Part shown: piece after piece, positions 28,339 to 38,948 of the stretch
Layout: every line of letters starts with the position of its first letter
How positions within the stretch are numbered: the first letter of the stretch is position 1
Source: Gammaproteobacteria bacterium
Lineage (GTDB): Bacteria > Pseudomonadota > Gammaproteobacteria > Nitrosococcales > Methylophagaceae
Length of the DNA stretch: 64,000 bases
Assembly: GCA_029882915.1 (NCBI GenBank)
Contig: JAOUJZ010000001.1
Location: 118,035-182,034, forward strand
Direction of reading: 5' to 3'
Notes under the pieces: model-generated
The model's input: only the letters and a program-made list of their open reading frames with translations
Told to the model about the DNA's origin: nothing
Database searches by the model: none
Position numbers and translations under genes: made by a program

Positions 28339-30744
28339 ATGACATATCAGTATATTCGCCTTTTTTCTGAGATCAACATTGATGATGTCGACAGTGTCGG
28401 AGGAAAAAATGCCTCCTTGGGTGAAATGTATCGTGAACTCGCACCGCGAGGCATTAAAGTTCCTAATGGTTTTGCTACCACCGCTGAAGCCTATCGCTAT
28501 TTTTTACATCATAACAAACTTGAAGCTCCGATTGCCGATGCATTGAATACTCTTGATATCCATGACACACAGGCGCTCGCTAAAACAGGTGCTAAAATCC
28601 GCTCATGGATTAATAATGCTCATCTACCCTCCGATTTCATCACTGAAATAGAGCACGCATACCAACAATTAGAAACAGAGTATGGTGCAGGAGTCGATGT
28701 CGCAGTTCGAAGTTCTGCCACGGCAGAAGACTTACCAGATGCCTCGTTTGCTGGCCAGCAGGAAACACACCTTAATATCAGTGGTACAGGACAACTGCTC
28801 CATAGTTGCCGTCAAATCTTTGCCTCTTTGTTCACTAACCGAGCAATATCCTACCGTAACGACAAACACTTTGATCACATGTCAGTGGCATTATCCATTG
28901 GTATTCAGAAGATGGTGCGTTCAGATAAGGCCTCCTCGGGTGTTATGTTCACCATCGATACTGAAACCGGCTTTCGTGATGTAGTGCTTATCACTGCTGG
29001 CTGGGGTCTGGGTGAGAATATTGTGCAAGGTACTATCAACCCTGATGAATTTTATGTTTTTAAACCAACACTAGCGTCCGGTCACCGTCCCATTCTTAAA
29101 CGCCAATTAGGCAGTAAAAAAGTCAAAATGATCTACGCAGATGGTGATACCCATGCTGGTTCTACCCGCAATGTAAAAGTAAACCCTGACCAACAGCAAC
29201 AGTTCTGCATCAATGATGATGAAGTCATCGCTCTGTCAAAAATGGCTGTCATAATCGAACAACATTACAGTCGCAAAGCTGGCCGTGCTGTGCCCATGGA
29301 TATTGAATGGGCCAAAGATGCTGACAGTGGTGAACTGTTTATTGTGCAAGCACGGCCAGAAACCGTTGAATCAACGAAAGCATTACATGCACTTGAAAAT
29401 CATGTTCTGGGTCAACGTGGAAAAGTATTGGTTGAAGGTAAAAGTATTGGTAGCAAGATTGCCTCGGGAAAAGTTCGCATTATTCTAGAAACTAGCCAAA
29501 TGCATCAATTACAACCCGGGGAAGTTCTGGTGACAGATATTACCGATCCCGACTGGGAACCAGTAATGAAAATAGCCAGTGCAATAGTGACCAATCGGGG
29601 GGGACGAACCTGCCACGCTGCCATTGTCGCTCGTGAACTGGGAATTCCGGCGATTGTAGGTACTAATATCGCTACTCAGATTATGAGTACTAATGATGAG
29701 GTGACTGTCTCCTGCGGTGAAGGTGACACGGGATTTGTCTATCAAGGGATCCTACCCTACCACATCGAAAACATTGATATGACCACCATCTCACGGCCCC
29801 AACATACTGATGTCATGTTGAACCTGGCAAATCCAGAAATTGCATTTGAAACCAGTATGCTACCTAACTCTGGTGTAGGGCTATGCAGAATGGAATTTAT
29901 TATCAATAACAGTATTCGTATTCACCCCAATGCCTTATTAAATTTTGATCAATTACCTCAAGATAAGCAGCAGCAAATCGAATTATTAACCAATGGTTAT
30001 ACCGATCCTAAAACGTTTTATGTCCAACGTCTTGCTGAAGGTGTTGCGACCATTGCTGCAGCTTTTTACCCCAAACCTGTTATTGTTCGATTGAGTGACT
30101 TCAAATCCAATGAGTATGCAGCTCTGATCGGCGGCGACATTTATGAGCCTGTCGAAGAAAATCCAATGATTGGTTTTCGTGGTGCCACCCGCTATCCCAG
30201 TCCTGCTTTTGCTGATGCCTTTGCCCTAGAATGCGCTGCCATTCGTCTGGCGCGTGACACCATGGGGCTAGATAACATTGCAGTGATGATACCGTTTGTA
30301 CGTACCGTTGTTGAAGGTCAGCGTGTTATCGAATTAATGGCTCAACATGGTTTGATTCGTGGGCAATCAAACTTGAAGGTCTATTTGATGTGTGAAATTC
30401 CGGCTAATGTTCTGCTGGCAGACCAATTTCTTGAACTGTGTGACGGCTTTTCAATAGGTTCGAATGATTTAACACAACTGACACTTGGAGTTGACCGTGA
30501 CTCCAGTATTTTAGGCAATTATGATGAACGTGATGAAGCTGTACTTAAATTGATTGAGATGGCGATTGAAGCCTGTAATAAAGCAGGAAAATATGTTGGG
30601 ATCTGTGGTCAAGCAGCATCAGACTTCCCAGAAATAACTCAATTTTTAGTCAAGAAACATATCAACTCAATTTCACTTAACCCTGATAGCGTGGTCGAAA
30701 TGACCAAAGTTATTTATGATATGGAACAATCACTCAATCATTAA
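28339..30744 (+). CDS. ppsA: Phosphoenolpyruvate synthase (ORF open from 28273; likely start 28339)
   Basis: 'DVDSVGGKNASLGEMY', 'VRSSATAEDLPDASFAGQQET', 'TNRGGRTCHAAIVARELGIPAIVGT' swivelling His, C-terminal PEP-binding domain. Confidence 0.97.
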   Translation: MTYQYIRLFSEINIDDVDSVGGKNASLGEMYRELAPRGIKVPNGFATTAEAYRYFLHHNKLEAPIADALNTLDIHDTQALAKTGAKIRSWINNAHLPSDFITEIEHAYQQLETEYGAGVDVAVRSSATAEDLPDASFAGQQETHLNISGTGQLLHSCRQIFASLFTNRAISYRNDKHFDHMSVALSIGIQKMVRSDKASSGVMFTIDTETGFRDVVLITAGWGLGENIVQGTINPDEFYVFKPTLASGHRPILKRQLGSKKVKMIYADGDTHAGSTRNVKVNPDQQQQFCINDDEVIALSKMAVIIEQHYSRKAGRAVPMDIEWAKDADSGELFIVQARPETVESTKALHALENHVLGQRGKVLVEGKSIGSKIASGKVRIILETSQMHQLQPGEVLVTDITDPDWEPVMKIASAIVTNRGGRTCHAAIVARELGIPAIVGTNIATQIMSTNDEVTVSCGEGDTGFVYQGILPYHIENIDMTTISRPQHTDVMLNLANPEIAFETSMLPNSGVGLCRMEFIINNSIRIHPNALLNFDQLPQDKQQQIELLTNGYTDPKTFYVQRLAEGVATIAAAFYPKPVIVRLSDFKSNEYAALIGGDIYEPVEENPMIGFRGATRYPSPAFADAFALECAAIRLARDTMGLDNIAVMIPFVRTVVEGQRVIELMAQHGLIRGQSNLKVYLMCEIPANVLLADQFLELCDGFSIGSNDLTQLTLGVDRDSSILGNYDERDEAVLKLIEMAIEACNKAGKYVGICGQAASDFPEITQFLVKKHINSISLNPDSVVEMTKVIYDMEQSLNH

Positions 30745-30843
30745 TTAATAACCCTGTTTACCTGCACCAGAAAAAATTCTTACAGGTACTGATGTGATTA
30801 AAATAAGGTGATTTACTCCATGAAGTCCTTTGATGAGATAGCA

Positions 30844-31962
30844 TCACACTGTTTCTTTAAAGCGTTCTTGAATAGATTCAACTTCTTTCATATTCGCTAA
30901 TAAAGCATTCACACAGTCCTGTTCTAGTGTCTTACCAGCAAGCTGTTTCAATTTCTCAATAGCCCTGTCATTACTCCATGCCTCTTTATATGGACGCTCA
31001 CTGGTTAAAGCATCAAACACGTCAGCCACGGCAACAATACGAGCCTCGAGAGGAATATCATTACCTTTTAATCCAGAAGGATACCCACTGCCATCAATAG
31101 CTTCATGGTGGTATTCAATTACGTTGCTTAACATCTCTATATATTCAATCCGCTGCATTCCAAAATTATCGATAAGCATATCGATCATGTCACGACCTAT
31201 TCTGGAATGTCTCTTCATGATTTCCATCTCCTCAGAATCGAGTTTTCCAGCTTTAAGTAAAATGTTATCTGGAATCGCTGTTTTGCCAATGTCGTGCATT
31301 GGTGCAAACATAAAAAGATGTTCAATATATGAATCATCTAGGCCATATTTTTCAGCTATTTCAGTAGCTATAAGTCGGCTATATCGTGACATGCGTTCAA
31401 GATGTTCACCTGTTTCAGGATCACGGGTATGCGTCACATATAACACTGTTCTCAAAGCAGCGACTAATGTCTGAATAGTGGTTAATTCATTGATTACCAT
31501 TAAGCTGATGATATGAGCATACATATCTATATCTGTTAGCACTTTCTTCTTAAACACATTTTTTTCATCAGCATTGAAGAATATGAAACCGTAACATTTG
31601 CCATCACTGATCATGGGTAATGTATAACTTGCAGCGTAGTCTTTTTGAGCTATTTTCCTAGTGTGTTCATGATCGTTGTCAGCAACAGTCAATGGCCGAT
31701 TGATGACTCGAGGCACCCCCTCTTCCAGTACCTTTTTAAGTGATGGCACATTATCCAGTGTGGTCTGATAATGCTCTAGTATAGTCTCATCACCACTTTG
31801 CAAATAGGTCTTAAGGGTATTGCTCTTTGCATCATAAATCGTGATGGAAATACGAACAATAAATGGAAAATACGTGCTAATTCTTTGATGTATCTCAGTT
31901 AACTTATCACGTAGTGGAATTTTCTTATTAAGCTCAAATAAACTATAGTCATATGCATACAT
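30844..31962 (-). CDS. GAF-like plus HD-GYP domain phosphohydrolase (putative c-di-GMP phosphodiesterase)
   Basis: 'HTRDPETGEHLERMSRYSRLIA', 'HDIGKTAIPDNILLKAGKLD', 'YHHEAIDGSGYPSGLKG'. Confidence 0.9.
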   Translation of the reverse strand: MYAYDYSLFELNKKIPLRDKLTEIHQRISTYFPFIVRISITIYDAKSNTLKTYLQSGDETILEHYQTTLDNVPSLKKVLEEGVPRVINRPLTVADNDHEHTRKIAQKDYAASYTLPMISDGKCYGFIFFNADEKNVFKKKVLTDIDMYAHIISLMVINELTTIQTLVAALRTVLYVTHTRDPETGEHLERMSRYSRLIATEIAEKYGLDDSYIEHLFMFAPMHDIGKTAIPDNILLKAGKLDSEEMEIMKRHSRIGRDMIDMLIDNFGMQRIEYIEMLSNVIEYHHEAIDGSGYPSGLKGNDIPLEARIVAVADVFDALTSERPYKEAWSNDRAIEKLKQLAGKTLEQDCVNALLANMKEVESIQERFKETV

Positions 31963-32082
31963 TTAGATCTCATCCTTAAGGAAAAATTCACCTTCTCGTG
32001 GTAAGTGATTTATGGTACAGCTAAAACCAGAAAGAGATCAACCTTGAAATGCTCATCAGCCATCATTATCAAGCCTATTTAG

Positions 32083-33414
32083 TTACTTTTTAATAAACAA
32101 AGCGATGGATTCAACATGCGTGGTATGTGGAAACATGTCCATTACCCCTGTCGACACCAATGTGTAGCCAAATTTGTTCACCAGTTCACCCGCATCACGA
32201 GCCAATGTAGCAGGATTACACGACACATAAACCAGTCTCTCGGCCCCTAAATCTGCCAGTTGATGAAGTACTTCAAACGCCCCACTGCGAGGGGGGTCCA
32301 ATAAGACCTTGTTGAACCCCGACTTTGCCCAAGGGTAATCCTTTAATTCAGTTTGAGTTAAATCCGCTTGTTCAAAATCAGCATTGCTTAACTTATTTTT
32401 TAAGGCATTTTGACGTGCGCGTCTTACTAATGCCTCATCGCCTTCTACACCAACGACCTCAGTCACACGTCTTGCCAATGGCAAAGTAAAATTACCTAAA
32501 CCACAGAATAAATCCAAAATACGATCTTCAGCAGTCACTTCTAATAACTCCATCGCACATTCAATCATTTTATGGTTGATGCCTGCATTCACCTGAGTAA
32601 AGTCATTGGGTTCAAAATCCAAAGTTAAGCCTTCTTCTGGTGCATAACTAAGTTGTGGATTTTCAGGCCAGATCGGTGTCACCGTATCAGGACCGCCAGA
32701 CTGTAGATAAATCCACAAGTCATTGGCTTGTCCATAGGTTATCAATGCCTGTTGATCCTGTTCAGATAAGGGATCCAGATTCCTGAAAACCAGTGCAACA
32801 TGATCATCATCCATCGCCACTTCAATTTGGGCAATCCGGTTATGTGCTTCCAGCTTAGCGATCATGTCGCCCAGTTCAGCCAGACGTGAGCCTACACGCT
32901 GATCAAGTACCTCACATCGTTCCAATAACGCCAAATAAGGCGTCCCTTTTTCCCTGAAACCCACAAGTACTCGACCTTTCTTTGGTACATGTTTGACGCC
33001 CAACCGTGCTTTACGTCGATAGCCCCACAATGGCCCAGTTAAAGGTTCTAACCATTGTTGTGGTGTCAGTTTTCCGAAATGGGTGAGATGTTCGGCAAGT
33101 GTTTTTTGCTTCAATACCAATTGCGCTTGAGGAGCCATATGCATCAAACTACAACCGCCACAGAGCCCAAAATGTTGGCACTTCGGCTCAACTCGATCAG
33201 CGGCAGCATTCAGTACTTCAACAGTACGTCCTTCATCATATTTACTGTGCTTACGTGTGTAGACAAACTTAACTGTTTCCCCGGCCAATGCGCCATCAAC
33301 AAATACCGTCTTACCTTCTATTCTGGCTACACCACGGCCATCATGCGACAGGGTTTCGACATTTGTTTCAACGGGATCCTGCGGTAATCTTTGTCTACGG
33401 TTACGTCTTGCCAT
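32083..33414 (-). CDS. rlmD: 23S rRNA (uracil(1939)-C(5))-methyltransferase
   Basis: TRAM domain, 'CQHFGLCGGCSLMHM', 'LDLFCGLGNFTLPLA', 'LLDPPRSGA', 'YVSCNPATLARD'. Confidence 0.95.
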   Translation of the reverse strand: MARRNRRQRLPQDPVETNVETLSHDGRGVARIEGKTVFVDGALAGETVKFVYTRKHSKYDEGRTVEVLNAAADRVEPKCQHFGLCGGCSLMHMAPQAQLVLKQKTLAEHLTHFGKLTPQQWLEPLTGPLWGYRRKARLGVKHVPKKGRVLVGFREKGTPYLALLERCEVLDQRVGSRLAELGDMIAKLEAHNRIAQIEVAMDDDHVALVFRNLDPLSEQDQQALITYGQANDLWIYLQSGGPDTVTPIWPENPQLSYAPEEGLTLDFEPNDFTQVNAGINHKMIECAMELLEVTAEDRILDLFCGLGNFTLPLARRVTEVVGVEGDEALVRRARQNALKNKLSNADFEQADLTQTELKDYPWAKSGFNKVLLDPPRSGAFEVLHQLADLGAERLVYVSCNPATLARDAGELVNKFGYTLVSTGVMDMFPHTTHVESIALFIKK

Positions 33415-33451
33415 CTATTTAAATCTCTATGATATGTGCTGAAATAAAAAA

Positions 33452-33477
33452 TCCAGTGATGTTGTAACATCGCTGGA
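33452..33477 (-). terminator. Terminator hairpin between the ydbL-like gene and rlmD
   Basis: TCCAGTGATGTT-gt-AACATCGCTGGA with T tracts on both sides. Confidence 0.8.
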
Positions 33478-33532
33478 CCTTTTTCGTTAATTTTTAATTT
33501 TTTCGCTTGCAAGCATTATAAATGCTTACAAA

Positions 33533-34132
33533 TTATTTCTGCTGCCAATTACCACTGCTTTGATACCACCATCCTGATGATGCATTACTGATCCAGCGAC
33601 GAGCAAAGGTTGCCTGAATATCAGCTTGCCATTCTGGATGACCATTGGCACGAGCAATTTCAGCATACAATGCATTGCGATCTTTATTTTCGTCAGCTAC
33701 CAGACTTTTAACTGTATTTCTATCTTTCAAAGCAATGACTTTAGCATCACGTATTGTAATCAAGCCTTTATCGGTTAGTCCCACTGCACCACTGGCATAA
33801 TGAGGGCTCAGACTATTGTGTCGTGCTTTCATCTTTGCCTGTATGGCATTAATAGCTGGCGAACTGATATTCAGGTTTGCTTCTGCTGCTGCCGGTGATA
33901 TTAGCCAATTCAACATCGCTAATGCCATGCTGTTTTGTTGATCTTGTTTAAACTGACTTTGATCTTCTGGTGTCGATGATTCTTTAGGTGCTGTTTCCGA
34001 GCCCCACACATCTTCAATAATACGATCGGCTGCTTTTTCTGCAGCAGCGGCTGGGAAATATATGTTAATCGTCACACAAGACACTAACATTAAACCCGTC
34101 ACACTGCCTGTTAACCATTTGAAAATCTTCAT
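33533..34132 (-). CDS. YdbL-like DUF1318 protein with lipobox
   Basis: Signal plus lipobox 'MLVSC', 'VTINIYFPAAAAEKAADRIIEDVWG', DUF1318 core 'IQAKMKARHNSLSPHYASGAVGLTDKGLITIRD'. Confidence 0.85.
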   Translation of the reverse strand: MKIFKWLTGSVTGLMLVSCVTINIYFPAAAAEKAADRIIEDVWGSETAPKESSTPEDQSQFKQDQQNSMALAMLNWLISPAAAEANLNISSPAINAIQAKMKARHNSLSPHYASGAVGLTDKGLITIRDAKVIALKDRNTVKSLVADENKDRNALYAEIARANGHPEWQADIQATFARRWISNASSGWWYQSSGNWQQK

Positions 34133-34143
34133 GATATCTCCTT

Positions 34144-36204
34144 TTATTTAACAACCGGCCCCGAGCTTTTACTGACTGCTTTTAAGCGTTCAATCAAATC
34201 AGGCCAATTTACCCGACGAGTATAACCGACAACATTAATTCGCGGTGGCAAACCGCCACCTTTTACAATGTAATAGCCTTGTTCGGCTTCACCAACACCA
34301 GACATCTCACATACTTCATTTGTAAGTTTGCATTTTAGACCCAGTCGCTGATAAGAAAAATCCTCAAAAAAACGTAAAAAACTACGTGACAAAACGCCAC
34401 CAGCGCCACCACCAATCTGGGATAAATTATCCACTGCTTTTTGGCTGATTCGACGACGGCTTTTATCACCTTCTGGAGTAGAAAAGCTGGCATCAAACTC
34501 TACTGGTTGCCAGTTGGAAAGACGAAGGTTTGTCATTTTACCATTCAATTTTCCGGTGATTTTACCAAAATCAAATGTTTGGGTGAGTGTTTCCAGGTCC
34601 AGTCCTAAAAGATCAACATTGGCATACAACTGCGGCAAGGCGCCAAAGGGTTTGTCTAGCCGTAAGTTACGAATCACCGTTGTGCCATCAAACAATTTAA
34701 CCATTAACGCCCCATCAACCTGAATATGCTGATCGACATAACTGACATTTGGAATCACCCCGGATAACTTACCATGTAATAGAGGCCATTTTAGAGCAGT
34801 ACTTAATGACTCCATTGAAATCGGTGTTAATAAACCATCAAATGACCATGTTGTTCCTTCTTCTCCTGGTCGTTTAAGACTAAAGGTATTGACTTGTAGC
34901 TCTCCATCTAAAACTGGCAACCGCCAAAGATCTATGAGATCCAGAGAGGAGGATGTGATCTGCGCTTTAATGTGAGATGCGCCTAATGGAATAGCATATA
35001 CATAGCCGCCTTTCCACTGTAGTTCTGTCTGCACAGGGTGAGTGTAGTTTGCCCAGCCTACATTTCCTGAGAGGTCATCAACACCAAATCGCCCATCAGC
35101 ATCATCGATAAACACCTGGTTTAACCCTAGAGTCAGATGATAGTTATCTGCCTGTTGGTGAAACTTTAGATCAACCTCACCAGCCAACTCAATATTGTCT
35201 AATGCTGTACCCATTATAAAAGGCTGTAACCATGTCTGATACAACTGAGCGATATCGGCTTGTTTCAAGTCCAGACTCAACTGCTCAATATGATCCACGC
35301 TACCACTAAAATGTCCTTCAAGCTGAGCAATATTGTTATGCTTAATTGTTGCATTGCTCACTACAATCTTGCCCGTATTCTGTTGCCACTGACCCTCAGC
35401 CAACAATGTCATCGGCGCAGTAGAAAAATCAATAAACACCGGCTCGCCATATCCCTGGCCTTTATCAATACTCAGCTCGGTTTGCCACTGCCAGTCCTGA
35501 TTGTCATTCACTAGGTTAAGCAACAATGCAGAGGCCACATTTTCAGTTACATACTGACCTGTAGTATCACTTAAATTAATACCGGTTGCAGTCAATTTTA
35601 AATTTAGATTTTTAAGCGTATCAGCCCGCTGTCCATCCATTGCTACTGCCAGTTTTACTTCACCATCAATGCTCCAGCTTGTAAGTAGTTGAACATGTTT
35701 ATCCGATAAATATGGTGATAAAAAACGAGCAAGTGGCGTTAATAAAGCTGATGATGTATCGGCTGTTAATGTCCAGTTGTTTTTTTCAATGCTGACATTA
35801 ACTGTGAACGATGCTGATGCCAGAGATAAATCTTTGATGGCTAATTGATACTTCTCATCATCAGGTTGCCCCATGATGGTAAAGGCTAAATTTTGCTGTC
35901 CCAACTCCTGATGCTGAAAAGCCATTTGACCACTATTACAGGAAAACTGTTGTGTCAATAATACCAACTCATCACATTGTAGATTTACATTATTGATGCG
36001 ACCTATTGGTAGTGCCAAGTTGATACTGTCGGCTTTTGCAGTTAAACCCAGTCCCTGAGTTGTTAACAGCACATCAAACTTCAGATTTTGTGCTTGAATA
36101 TCTTTAAAGGCCCACTGTCCAATCGACAATGTCAGGCTGTCACTGCCAAAACTCATAGCTGACCATAATAAACATAGTATGGCTAAGCATAATTGTTTAG
36201 GCAT
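34144..36204 (-). CDS. YdbH-family large periplasm-spanning (AsmA/TAM-like) protein; likely start MPKQL at 36204
   Basis: N-terminal signal/TM, beta-rich repeats, C-terminal 'IGGGAGGVLSRSFLRFFEDFSYQRLGLKCKLTNEVCEMSGV'; adjacent to YdbL-like gene. Confidence 0.8.
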   Translation of the reverse strand: MPKQLCLAILCLLWSAMSFGSDSLTLSIGQWAFKDIQAQNLKFDVLLTTQGLGLTAKADSINLALPIGRINNVNLQCDELVLLTQQFSCNSGQMAFQHQELGQQNLAFTIMGQPDDEKYQLAIKDLSLASASFTVNVSIEKNNWTLTADTSSALLTPLARFLSPYLSDKHVQLLTSWSIDGEVKLAVAMDGQRADTLKNLNLKLTATGINLSDTTGQYVTENVASALLLNLVNDNQDWQWQTELSIDKGQGYGEPVFIDFSTAPMTLLAEGQWQQNTGKIVVSNATIKHNNIAQLEGHFSGSVDHIEQLSLDLKQADIAQLYQTWLQPFIMGTALDNIELAGEVDLKFHQQADNYHLTLGLNQVFIDDADGRFGVDDLSGNVGWANYTHPVQTELQWKGGYVYAIPLGASHIKAQITSSSLDLIDLWRLPVLDGELQVNTFSLKRPGEEGTTWSFDGLLTPISMESLSTALKWPLLHGKLSGVIPNVSYVDQHIQVDGALMVKLFDGTTVIRNLRLDKPFGALPQLYANVDLLGLDLETLTQTFDFGKITGKLNGKMTNLRLSNWQPVEFDASFSTPEGDKSRRRISQKAVDNLSQIGGGAGGVLSRSFLRFFEDFSYQRLGLKCKLTNEVCEMSGVGEAEQGYYIVKGGGLPPRINVVGYTRRVNWPDLIERLKAVSKSSGPVVK

Positions 36205-36205
36205 T

Positions 36206-37093
36206 TTATTGTGCCGGAAACACGCCTGTAGATAGATAACGATCACCTCGATCACAGATGATGCTTACGATGACTGCATTGGACACTTGTTCAGACAACC
36301 GCAATGCTGCTGCCACTGCACCGCCTGATGACACTCCACAAAAGATCCCTTCTTCTGTTGCCAGTTTACGCATGGTATCTTCAGCAACATTTTGCTCCAT
36401 ATCCATGATTTGATCCACGCGATCTGGCTCAAAAATCGTCGGCATGTAGTCTTTTGTCCAACGGCGTATGCCCGGAATACTGGCACCATCTACAGGTTGA
36501 ACACCCACTATCTGTATATCTGAATTTTGCTCTTTCAAATAACGGGATACGCCCATTATGGTGCCTGTCGTGCCCATTGCACTGACAAAATGGGTAATTT
36601 CACCGTCAGTATCACGCCAAATTTCCGGCCCGGTTGTTTCATAGTGCGCCAGTGGATTATCAAAGTTACCAAATTGGTTCAGCACCTTGCCTTTACCTTG
36701 TGTTTCCATTTCCAGTGCAAGGTCCCGTGCCGCTTCCATACCCTCAGTCAGAATGATTTCAGCGCCATAGGCTCGCATGGATGCGCGACGTTCTTCACTC
36801 ATGTTTTTGGGCATGATCAACACCATTTTATAACCCAGAATGGCCGCAACCATCGATAACGCTATACCAGTATTGCCACTAGTGGCTTCAATTAACCTAT
36901 CACCCGGTTGAATGTCACCTCTTGCCTGTGCCTGACGAATCATACTGATCACAGGTCTGTCTTTTACTGAACCAGCCGGATTATTGCCTTCCAACTTCAC
37001 CAGAATAGTATTACTTGTCTGGCCTGGTAGTCTTTGCAATCGTACAAGAGGCGTATTACCAATAAAGGCGTCAATTGTTGGGTAATTGTTCAT
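36206..37093 (-). CDS. cysM: Cysteine synthase B (O-acetylserine/thiosulfate sulfhydrylase); likely start MNNYPT at 37093
   Basis: 'IGNTPLVRLQRL', 'KLEGNNPAGSVKDRP', 'EATSGNTGIALSMVAA', 'GVSSGGAVAAAL'. Confidence 0.95.
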   Translation of the reverse strand: MNNYPTIDAFIGNTPLVRLQRLPGQTSNTILVKLEGNNPAGSVKDRPVISMIRQAQARGDIQPGDRLIEATSGNTGIALSMVAAILGYKMVLIMPKNMSEERRASMRAYGAEIILTEGMEAARDLALEMETQGKGKVLNQFGNFDNPLAHYETTGPEIWRDTDGEITHFVSAMGTTGTIMGVSRYLKEQNSDIQIVGVQPVDGASIPGIRRWTKDYMPTIFEPDRVDQIMDMEQNVAEDTMRKLATEEGIFCGVSSGGAVAAALRLSEQVSNAVIVSIICDRGDRYLSTGVFPAQ

Positions 37094-37475
37094 ATTGTCT
37101 TTCCACCAGTGTGACATAGGCTAAGGCATAATTTTTATCGTCACTTAAACTAAGTAAACTACGTCCTATATTAAGTTCATCCAATAAGGCTTGCCCTCGT
37201 TGATAGAAGTGCAACTCAGGTTTCCCCATCTCATTATTGCTCACCTCAATGTGACGTAAACTTAAGCCATCACGAAACCCAGTTCCTAGCGCCTTGGCGG
37301 CCGCTTCTTTGGCTGCAAAACGTTTCGCTAAAAAAGCCGCTTGATTATTGGATTTCTGGAACACTAAAAACTCAGCATCACTGAGAATCTTCAACGCAAT
37401 TTTATCACCATGTTTTTCTATCAACATTTGCATGCGTGGAATATGAACCAAATCCGTGCCAATACCGAAAATCAT
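37071..37475 (-). CDS. acpS: Holo-[acyl-carrier-protein] synthase
   Basis: '[14 protein letters not shown]', '[23 protein letters not shown]'. Confidence 0.96.
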   Translation of the reverse strand: MIFGIGTDLVHIPRMQMLIEKHGDKIALKILSDAEFLVFQKSNNQAAFLAKRFAAKEAAAKALGTGFRDGLSLRHIEVSNNEMGKPELHFYQRGQALLDELNIGRSLLSLSDDKNYALAYVTLVERQYEQLPNN

Positions 37476-38203
37476 CTACGACGTGCTTCCTGCATCAATT
37501 GTTTCATTTCACGAACCGCAGTCTGAAAACCAGTAAAAACTGATCGAGCCACAATAGCATGACCAATATTAAGCTCAACAATATCAGGGATTTCAGCAAT
37601 AGCGCCAACATTATGATAATTCAATCCATGACCGGCATTGACCTGTAACCCAAGACTTTTTGCATGTTCCACTGCACTGATAATCATTTGACGTTCTTGT
37701 TGTGCTTCTGCTGTTGTTTCCGCATCAGCATAACGTCCGGTATGTAATTCAATGACCGGTGCTCCACACGCAGCAGCCGCATCAATCTGTGCAATATCAG
37801 GATCAATAAATAAGGAGACGGTAACATTGGCCTTAGCCAGGCGCTGACAGGCTTGTTTCATTCGATCCAGTTGGCCTGCCACATCCAGACCACCTTCAGT
37901 GGTCAGCTCTTCACGTCGTTCAGGTACTAAACAACAATCTGCCGGTCGATACTTCTCAGCCATCGCCAGCATTTCATCCGTGACGGCCATTTCCAGATTC
38001 ATTTTAGTCTGCAAAATGTCAGCTAACATGGCAACATCACGTTCCTGTATATGACGGCGGTCTTCACGCAAATGTAAGGTAATTCCATCTGCACCAGCCT
38101 GTTCAGCTTCAATTGCTGCCTGAATTGGATCCGGGTAACGAGTACCACGTGCTTGTCTTAACGTTGCGACATGATCGATATTTACGCCTAAAAAAATTGT
38201 CAT
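37472..38203 (-). CDS. pdxJ: Pyridoxine 5'-phosphate synthase
   Basis: '[22 protein letters not shown]', '[13 protein letters not shown]', '[11 protein letters not shown]'. Confidence 0.97.
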   Translation of the reverse strand: MTIFLGVNIDHVATLRQARGTRYPDPIQAAIEAEQAGADGITLHLREDRRHIQERDVAMLADILQTKMNLEMAVTDEMLAMAEKYRPADCCLVPERREELTTEGGLDVAGQLDRMKQACQRLAKANVTVSLFIDPDIAQIDAAAACGAPVIELHTGRYADAETTAEAQQERQMIISAVEHAKSLGLQVNAGHGLNYHNVGAIAEIPDIVELNIGHAIVARSVFTGFQTAVREMKQLMQEARRR

Positions 38204-38212
38204 AAATCTATT

Positions 38213-38929
38213 CTAACCTTGTGAATGTGCATATTGCTGTAATTGGACAAATAACTGCCGACTTTGTAATGGCTTACCACTCAGATAAAAATGTATCACT
38301 GTTCGCATTAATTGTTTAATTTCTTGCAGACTTTGCTGATCAAAATCGCGTTCAGACAAAAGATGTTGCAAACTTCGCCCTGAAATAGGAGGTTGCTTGT
38401 GTCCCTGTTGCCAAAGTGTTAAACCCGCATCTGGTTGGTAACAATACTGATATTGCTCATTAATAGGCTGATTGCTGTCAGCAACGCGATCCAGCACCAG
38501 TCCATACCCCAAATGACTCAACAGTCGCTTTTCAAATAAGCGTAATACTATCTCCGTATTATCCGCTTGTTGCAGTCCAGACAATGCCAGCTGGTAGGCG
38601 TTAAATATTGCCTGCTCTTGTTCATGTATGGGTAACAGTCTTACCATCAACTCATTGATATACAGGCCACATAATGCCGATTCAGCGCGTAATAAATAGC
38701 GCGGAGAAGCCGCTTCGGCTACCGTTAACGTTTGTAGCTCGCCACGTCCAATCCACGATAACAGCAACGGTTGGTATAGTTGCAATAGCCCGGATTGACT
38801 GCGTTTCTTGCCTCGAACACCTTTAGCCACAAGGCTGACCCGACCATATTGCTCGCTAAACACATCCAGTAACAGGCTGGTTTCACGATAAGGCCTTTGA
38901 TGCAATACAAAAGCCGGCGTTAATTCCAT
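38213..38929 (-). CDS. recO: DNA repair protein RecO
   Basis: 'AFVLHQRPYRETSLLLDVFSEQYGRVSLVAKGVRGKKR', 'GLYINELMVRLL'. Confidence 0.94.
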   Translation of the reverse strand: MELTPAFVLHQRPYRETSLLLDVFSEQYGRVSLVAKGVRGKKRSQSGLLQLYQPLLLSWIGRGELQTLTVAEAASPRYLLRAESALCGLYINELMVRLLPIHEQEQAIFNAYQLALSGLQQADNTEIVLRLFEKRLLSHLGYGLVLDRVADSNQPINEQYQYCYQPDAGLTLWQQGHKQPPISGRSLQHLLSERDFDQQSLQEIKQLMRTVIHFYLSGKPLQSRQLFVQLQQYAHSQG

Positions 38930-38948
38930 ATTAAAATCACAAAGGCCA

